Virus record (IMG/VR): IMGVR_UViG_3300006923_000014
Location: 17,516 to 81,515 of that record
Length of the DNA: 64,000 bases
Direction: 5' to 3' (one strand)
From: a virus
This document shows positions 58,683-64,000 of the stretch, one piece after another; the first letter of the stretch is position 1; each line of letters begins with the position of its first letter. The notes under the pieces are model-generated. The model saw nothing but the letters and a program-made list of their open reading frames with translations. It was not told where the DNA came from and searched no databases. A program made the translations under genes and the position numbers.

Positions 58683-59710
58683 TGAGCACTCTATGGAGAG
58701 ATCCTCTCTTCACATATGATGATCTTTTACTTATTCCACAACATTCTTGTCTTTCAACCAGGAAAGAGGCCATAACTGAAACAGCTATAGGAGATACAAA
58801 ACTTAATTTTCCTATGATTTCAGCTAATATGGATACAGTCACTGGTGTAAGAATGGCTATCGCCATGTGGAAAGCAGGTGGATTAGGAATACTCCATCGT
58901 TTTTATCCTCCAGAGCAAGAGAACCGTAGACTATCCGATGTCCAACAACTAGTTGATAGGGGTGTCCCTAGAGAATATATCTACACTAGTATCGGTGTAG
59001 GTGGAAAAGAAATAGAGTGGGCCGAAAAGTTAGTAGAAGCAGGAGCAGGGGGTCTATGTTTAGATATAGCTCATGCACACTCTGAACTAACTGGATATGT
59101 TCTTAAGCAATTACAGCACCTTAGGCCACATATCACTATTATTGGAGGGAATGTAGCCACACCCGAAGGGGCTATCTTCTTGGCTCCATTGTGTGATGCA
59201 ATTAAGGTCGGGATTGGACCCGGTTCTCGCTGCACAACTCGCTCAGTAACCGGACATGGCGTTCCCCAAGCATATGCCATCCATAGTATTAGACGAACAC
59301 TTCCTAATAAACCAATCATTGCTGATGGTGGACTTAAAACTTCTGGAGATATTGCAAAAGCGCTTGCTCTAGGAGCCACAGCAGTCATGAGCGGCTCTAT
59401 GCTTGCTCCTTCTACAGAAGCAGAAGGAACTCACTATACAGGACAAGACGGAAGAACCTATAAGGTTTATAGAGGCATGGCCTCTAAGCAAGCAATGGAA
59501 AAGGCAGGACGACAACCACGTGCTGCCGAGGGTGTGTCTGCACCCGTGCTTGTCCGGGGAACAGTATCTGAATTAATGTCTGAATGGAAAGATGGCTTAC
59601 AGAGTGCTTTGTCTTATTCTGGTTGCATGAGCATTACAGAATTTAGAGAAGATGCAATTCTTTCTCTAATCACGCCTACAACATTAGTAGAAAATGGAGT
59701 TAGATTATGA
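58682..59710 (+). CDS. GMP reductase / IMP dehydrogenase-like enzyme
   Basis: 342 aa TIM barrel without CBS domains, the length of GMP reductase. Catalytic Cys in KVGIGPGSRCTTRSVTG near residue 184, N-terminal FTYDDLLLIPQHS, flap-like MASKQAMEKAGRQPRAAEGV. IMP dehydrogenase and GMP reductase share this core; the Arg in G-S-R-C and the flap make either possible. It rebalances purine pools, complementing the reductase and thymidylate genes. Confidence 0.88.
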   Translation: MSTLWRDPLFTYDDLLLIPQHSCLSTRKEAITETAIGDTKLNFPMISANMDTVTGVRMAIAMWKAGGLGILHRFYPPEQENRRLSDVQQLVDRGVPREYIYTSIGVGGKEIEWAEKLVEAGAGGLCLDIAHAHSELTGYVLKQLQHLRPHITIIGGNVATPEGAIFLAPLCDAIKVGIGPGSRCTTRSVTGHGVPQAYAIHSIRRTLPNKPIIADGGLKTSGDIAKALALGATAVMSGSMLAPSTEAEGTHYTGQDGRTYKVYRGMASKQAMEKAGRQPRAAEGVSAPVLVRGTVSELMSEWKDGLQSALSYSGCMSITEFREDAILSLITPTTLVENGVRL

Positions 59711-59856
59711 ATAACTACAAAAGAAAGTTTCCGCGTTTAACCTGGGAACAAAAAGAAGCTATTAAAGAATATTTTGCTGACAAAGGCGATGTCATTTCTA
59801 TATTAAAAGCAATACGAAAGAAGAAGGAAACAATTCCAGCTGATGAAACTAAGTAA
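59707..59856 (+). CDS. Small basic protein upstream of primase
   Basis: 49 aa (YKRKFPRLTWEQKEAIKEYF), ATGA overlap with the reductase-type gene and 14-base overlap with the primase-helicase. Helical and basic, possible helix-turn-helix. Not recognised. Confidence 0.6.
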   Translation: MNNYKRKFPRLTWEQKEAIKEYFADKGDVISILKAIRKKKETIPADETK

Positions 59857-62800
59857 AGCTATTACCGAGCTTAAACTCCTCCTCCCTCAATATCTAAAAG
59901 ATCAAGATATTGTCAGTAGTAAATCAAAGAAGTTTGCTTGTATCAACCCACACCATAAAGACTCAACTCCAAGTGCCTCTCTCTATCCTGGAAGTGATTA
60001 CACTGAAGGAAGATGTTTTGGTTGTGTAACTAACTTTGATATTTTTACTGCAGCTCATTGGTTAGAAGGAATGCCTCAAGAAGGGCCCGAATGGGTCTCT
60101 ACTACTGTCTCCACACTATGTGAGAGGTATGATATACCCTTAGAGCTTGAGCCCCTTACAGACGCCCAGAAAGCCTCTAAGGCAGCACTTGCTGCATTTC
60201 AAGAAGCAGCTCGTATTCTTACCACACATACTGTTTGGTCAAAAGATTGTGAAGAGTATATTAATAAAAACAAATGGAAGAAAGAGGTACTTTTACACAG
60301 GGGTGTGGGCTGTCTCTCTAGAGAAATTCTAACTTTAGAAATGTCCAAAAAAGGATACAGCGCAGAGTATCTTAGAACATTAGGTTTGCTTGGTGAGCAT
60401 AATTGTCCTTTCGATGGAGAGCAACTTGTATTTACTGTGTATAACCACCGTGGGCAAGCCCTTGGCTTCTCCTATCGGACATGGGATGGGAAACAAAAGT
60501 ATGTTAACCCACACATGTATGGCTATGGCACAGAGTCTTTAAAGAAAGGGGAGACACTTTATGGGTTGGATAAAGCGCGCCGGTGCACTGACCAACCACT
60601 CATTCTAGTAGAGGGATATACAGATGTCCTAACTCTTAACCATAAAGGAATCAACAATGTTGCTGCCATTTGTGGAACTGCCCTAACTAAGGAACAGATT
60701 CTCCTCTTAGAAAGTGTAGGTTTTCATAGTATTGTTTTGGCTCTTGACTGGGATGCAGCTGGCCAGATAGGAATCAGAAGAGCAATAGACTTGCTTATGA
60801 AAGAAAGTCAAGATCTTGATATTTCTATCATTGGAAAGACCGACAAGACTGAGGGATTAGACCCTTCTGATTTTGTACTCCAACATGGAAAGAAAGGATG
60901 GCTAGCATTACCCAATCTAAGTGCCTTCTCTTGGTTGCTTCAAGATCGTTTGACAGGCCAAACGCCAAAGAGAAAATTAGCCGAAGACATGGTGCGAATT
61001 ATTGCACTTGAATCTTCTGCAATTACAAGAGAAGAATACACTAAGGAATTGGCAAATACAACCGGGGTGTCTATCCATGCTCTTGATATTGAGGTTGGCA
61101 AACAACTCAATAAAAGAGAAAGACAACGCAATAAGATTGAAAAAAACATAATCGAAAGAATGGCTCTGGACTTAGACAAGTTCCCTGACCATCGCATATC
61201 TATCCTTTCTGAAGCAGCTGGCAATATTGAAAAAGTCCGTAATGATTATGAGTCTGGCAAATACTCCTCAAGAGGAGTTCTTTCTTTACTCAGAACACAA
61301 AAGATTAAAGAGGAGTCAATTGACCCCTCTGTTGGCCTTGGATTCAAAATGAATCTAATGCCCCAATTAGCTAAATGCTTTGAAGGAGGAAAGGACTGGG
61401 CGAGTGACACGCTTATGCTTTTGGGTGGAGAAGCCAATGCGGGTAAGTCCTCGCTCATGTCCAATATCGCTTTTGATATTGCGCATTCTAACAAAGATGC
61501 AACCGTTATCTACTTCTCTATTGATGACTCTGGTCGAGACATCTTGCCTAAATTCCTATGTAATGCACATGTCTCTAACTTAGGCAGATTACCCACAAGC
61601 AAATTCGAAGAACTATCTATCGGGGCAATCATTAACCCCGGACGATGGGCCTCTATGCTTCCATCTAAAGGACACAAGGAACGCTTCTTTGACTTTAGGC
61701 AACAGGCTTATAACTTAATAGAAAATCTTGTAAAAGAAGATAGGTTTCTAATTAAGGATGCTACTGATGGAGCTACTCTTGAATACATGGAAGCCGTTAT
61801 TCGCTTTCATAGAGGAAAATACCCAAGTCGTAGAATCTTCTGCGTCTTAGACAATACTCACAACCTTCAAGACTATGGTGGCAAAGACATGAGAGAACGC
61901 TTTAGTAAAATTGCAGATACTATGAACAATATTTGTAACAAATACAGTGTCTGCATGCTGGCCTCTGTTGAGTATAAGAAAAGAAGTGGTGGAATGCGTG
62001 GTGGGAAGTTACTTCCCAAAAATGAAGATATTGCTGAGTGTATGACAGGAGATTCTCTTGTCTTTACAACTCAAGGGCTAAAAAGAATTGATCAAATTAT
62101 CCCTGGCAATATTGTTTACACCAAAGACGAAAACAATCGAATTGTTACCAACAAGGTGTTGGCTAAACTAGACAAAGGCGTTCAGCAAGTTTATAAGGTC
62201 ATGCTTAAAGGTGGACGCACTATTAAAGTTACTGGCAATCACCCATTTTTCACAGAAAAGTATAAATGGAATAAACTTTCAGAATTATCTGTAGGGGATT
62301 TTGTTGCTTTGCCTTCTGAGATTCCTCAACCAAAATCATGCTCTAATCCAATAAATAACGACATTGCTCGTTTACTTGGATACATGGCAGGTGATGGTTG
62401 CTATGCCTTAAAAAGTACTCCTCGTTTTACAAACAGAGATAAGGGCATAATCAAAGATATAAAAACAATAGTACAGGATAGGTTTAAATTAGGAGCTTCT
62501 GAAAGACTCCATAATGGTTCTCTTCATCTTCGTTTTACTAACGGAAGACAAGGATGTAAGGTCAAAAATCCACTAACAGAATATCTAAAAACTTTGGATA
62601 TCTGGGGTCAGACGGGTATGGCAAAAAATATCCCGACTGAACTTTATTCTCAAACCAATGAAGTTATTAGCCATTATATCTCTGGCTTAATTGCCACAGA
62701 CGGCTCAATAGATACAAAGAAGAAAACAATCAGATTCTTTAATAAGAGTAATTATTTAACTCAGGGTTTAATATCTCTTTTAAGTAGACTTGGTATTTAT

Positions 62801-63550
62801 TCCACACTAAATAATGTAAAGAATGGTGTTAATGCTGTTTGTATTTCAGGCGATGAAGCAATTAATCTCGCTCAGCTTTTGTTTATTCCTGGTGCAAAAG
62901 GAAACAAGTGTAAGCAATTGGCTAGTCTTTCCAGACTGAATAAAAACAAACATGATCATTTGCCAATTCTGTTTACTGAGCGCCTTAAAGAAATTACAAC
63001 AAAGGCAAGAATAAATATAAATGACGGAAGAGAGCTAGGGTTTCAAGTAAGAGACGGTCATAGAGTTACAAGATCTATTGGCTCTAAATTAGCAAGCTCC
63101 TTAAAGGACAAAGGATTACAAGCCATACTTAATGAACAGTTAAGGTGGGTGAACATTGTCAAGATTGAAAAACTGGACAAAGAACAAGTCTGGGATTTAA
63201 CAATTGATGGAACTCATAACTTTATTGCCAATAATATTATTGTTCATAACACCAGGGCCTTCAATTACCGAGCTAAGTGGATTGGACACATCTATAATGA
63301 TATGCACGAACGACAGGAAGATTATGATACTTTTCATATCGACCCAATGACGAAGAAACCAATGCCTCGCATCCTTTTACTCCACTCAAAAAATAAGATT
63401 AATGGTTTTAAAGAGATTACTGTTCACGACTTCTTTCCTCACCTTAGTACTTTCAAATGGAAAGATGAAAGTGAGGCCAAACTAGAAGCCAAGAAATATC
63501 TAGAAGACCTTAAAGAAGAGGAAGAATATGATCAAGACGAAAATTGGTAG
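59843..63550 (+). CDS. Primase-helicase with intein
   Basis: 1235 aa precursor, about 831 aa after splicing. Bifunctional replication protein like T7 gp4. Zinc finger near residues 32-60 (CINPHHKDSTPS then CFGC). TOPRIM primase core: LILVEGYTDVLTL, CGTALTKEQ and ALDWDAAGQIG. Helicase: Walker A GGEANAGKSSL near 535, Walker B region FCVLDNTHN and the SVEY motif. An intein splits the helicase at DIAE-TRAFN. C-terminal acidic tail (EEEEYDQDE). Primes and unwinds DNA for DnaE. Confidence 0.93.
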   Translation: MKLSKAITELKLLLPQYLKDQDIVSSKSKKFACINPHHKDSTPSASLYPGSDYTEGRCFGCVTNFDIFTAAHWLEGMPQEGPEWVSTTVSTLCERYDIPLELEPLTDAQKASKAALAAFQEAARILTTHTVWSKDCEEYINKNKWKKEVLLHRGVGCLSREILTLEMSKKGYSAEYLRTLGLLGEHNCPFDGEQLVFTVYNHRGQALGFSYRTWDGKQKYVNPHMYGYGTESLKKGETLYGLDKARRCTDQPLILVEGYTDVLTLNHKGINNVAAICGTALTKEQILLLESVGFHSIVLALDWDAAGQIGIRRAIDLLMKESQDLDISIIGKTDKTEGLDPSDFVLQHGKKGWLALPNLSAFSWLLQDRLTGQTPKRKLAEDMVRIIALESSAITREEYTKELANTTGVSIHALDIEVGKQLNKRERQRNKIEKNIIERMALDLDKFPDHRISILSEAAGNIEKVRNDYESGKYSSRGVLSLLRTQKIKEESIDPSVGLGFKMNLMPQLAKCFEGGKDWASDTLMLLGGEANAGKSSLMSNIAFDIAHSNKDATVIYFSIDDSGRDILPKFLCNAHVSNLGRLPTSKFEELSIGAIINPGRWASMLPSKGHKERFFDFRQQAYNLIENLVKEDRFLIKDATDGATLEYMEAVIRFHRGKYPSRRIFCVLDNTHNLQDYGGKDMRERFSKIADTMNNICNKYSVCMLASVEYKKRSGGMRGGKLLPKNEDIAECMTGDSLVFTTQGLKRIDQIIPGNIVYTKDENNRIVTNKVLAKLDKGVQQVYKVMLKGGRTIKVTGNHPFFTEKYKWNKLSELSVGDFVALPSEIPQPKSCSNPINNDIARLLGYMAGDGCYALKSTPRFTNRDKGIIKDIKTIVQDRFKLGASERLHNGSLHLRFTNGRQGCKVKNPLTEYLKTLDIWGQTGMAKNIPTELYSQTNEVISHYISGLIATDGSIDTKKKTIRFFNKSNYLTQGLISLLSRLGIYSTLNNVKNGVNAVCISGDEAINLAQLLFIPGAKGNKCKQLASLSRLNKNKHDHLPILFTERLKEITTKARININDGRELGFQVRDGHRVTRSIGSKLASSLKDKGLQAILNEQLRWVNIVKIEKLDKEQVWDLTIDGTHNFIANNIIVHNTRAFNYRAKWIGHIYNDMHERQEDYDTFHIDPMTKKPMPRILLLHSKNKINGFKEITVHDFFPHLSTFKWKDESEAKLEAKKYLEDLKEEEEYDQDENW
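62039..63250 (+). mobile_element. Intein in the primase-helicase
   Basis: 404 aa, residues 733-1136. Starts CMTGDSLVFTTQGLKRI, has the TGNHPFF block B, two LAGLIDADG-type blocks (LLGYMAGDGC and ISGLIATDGS) and ends DGTHNFIANNIIVHN with Thr +1. All splicing residues are canonical, so it should splice. DnaB-type helicases often carry inteins near this place. Confidence 0.95.
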
Positions 63551-64000
63551 CATGGCCTTGGGCATCATTGTAGGTATTATCCTAGCAATAGGACTTGCCT
63601 TTGGAGTTGCACGGCGGGCTAACGCCAGAATGATTATGCTTGATGATCAACTGACAGCAGAGAAACAGCTTTCTCAAGAAGTCTTGCGTACTAAAAACAA
63701 AGAAGTCTATAATCTTGAAAAACATATTAAAGATTTAGTAAAATCAAATGATGGTTTGAAAGAAGATATCAAAGAACTCGAGGCCAATCCTGTTGTTGTG
63801 ACGCATACAGAGGTCATCATTAAAGGGGAGACAACAGAAGAAACTGTGGACCACTTTCCTGAAGAGTGGGACTATCGAAATGCAAACAATCTTCTTGTTG
63901 CTTCTCACCTCTATAATGAGGATCTTTCTTCTTTCTCTGCAACTACTTATGACTTAACAGTGAGTGTTCAAAACCTTATCGCAACGATACCAACAGGAGA
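63528..64000 (+). CDS. Membrane-anchored coiled-coil protein, 3' end outside window
   Basis: At least 157 aa from ATG 63528; overlaps the end of the primase-helicase and runs off the window. One N-terminal membrane helix (about residues 7-28) and a long coiled coil (LTAEKQLSQEVLRTKN and following). It resembles inner-membrane spanins or tethering proteins in layout only. Function unknown. Confidence 0.68.
   Translation, partial: MIKTKIGSMALGIIVGIILAIGLAFGVARRANARMIMLDDQLTAEKQLSQEVLRTKNKEVYNLEKHIKDLVKSNDGLKEDIKELEANPVVVTHTEVIIKGETTEETVDHFPEEWDYRNANNLLVASHLYNEDLSSFSATTYDLTVSVQNLIATIPTG

Overview
The window looks like part of the genome of a large tailed dsDNA phage, probably jumbo class, infecting a Gram-negative bacterium. 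The evidence is tight packing of about 115 mostly tiny, overlapping, co-directional (+) genes, an AT-rich composition, many phage-type orphan families (DUF3310, PhoH-like, SpoVG-like, dUTPase, ThyX), two inteins, a group I intron, and signal or lipobox sequences implying an outer-membrane host. No capsid, tail, terminase or portal gene is recognisable, so this is the replication, nucleotide and accessory part of a much larger genome. Host identity is not decidable. The Asp/Thr-rich linkers of the lipoproteins resemble those of Bdellovibrionota or Myxococcota, but that is only a hint.

Layout. 1-3190: small paralogous proteins, a tandem Tad2/DUF2829-like protein and a PP2C phosphatase. 3176-4400: an RNA locus with a tmRNA gene split in its T-loop by a group I intron, whose LAGLIDADG gene is on the opposite strand, then a pseudoknot-forming element and tRNA-Gly(UCC). 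4457-15140: small proteins, many of one paralog family (family A), a GC-rich two-gene island (7212-7785), a deaminase, a VWA lipoprotein, an L,D-transpeptidase-like protein, a GIY-YIG fragment and RNase HI. 15136-25360: a TlpA-like lipoprotein, orphans, a reverse-strand secreted trypsin-like protease, a CCA/poly(A)-polymerase-like nucleotidyltransferase, and a MoxR ATPase plus VWA metallopeptidase pair. 25372-36530: a tyrosine phosphatase, a PEP-synthase-like protein, Pth2, PhoH, paralog family B and a SpoVG-like protein. 36550-50660: a second TlpA-like lipoprotein, class II ribonucleotide reductase, RecA, DNA polymerase III alpha, an intein-containing metallophosphoesterase and a Cas4-like nuclease. 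50658-64000: heptose-type sugar enzymes, Nfu and NifZ-like proteins, a zinc paralog triplet, ThyX, dUTPase, a resolvase-like endonuclease, a ClpP-like protease, a GMP reductase/IMPDH-like enzyme and an intein-containing primase-helicase.

How the genes fit together. NrdJ, ThyX, dUTPase and the GuaB/GuaC-like enzyme supply nucleotides to a phage replisome (DnaE, primase-helicase, RecA, nucleases). A translation-maintenance set (tmRNA, tRNA-Gly, Pth2, CCA-type nucleotidyltransferase) sits in a genome that also has a ClpP-like protease. Two protein phosphatases of different folds, Tad2-like proteins and several exported proteins suggest manipulation of host signalling, defence and envelope. The most unusual items are the intron-split tmRNA, the structured RNA next to it, the intein inside a phosphoesterase metal-binding motif, and the expanded families A, B and C.
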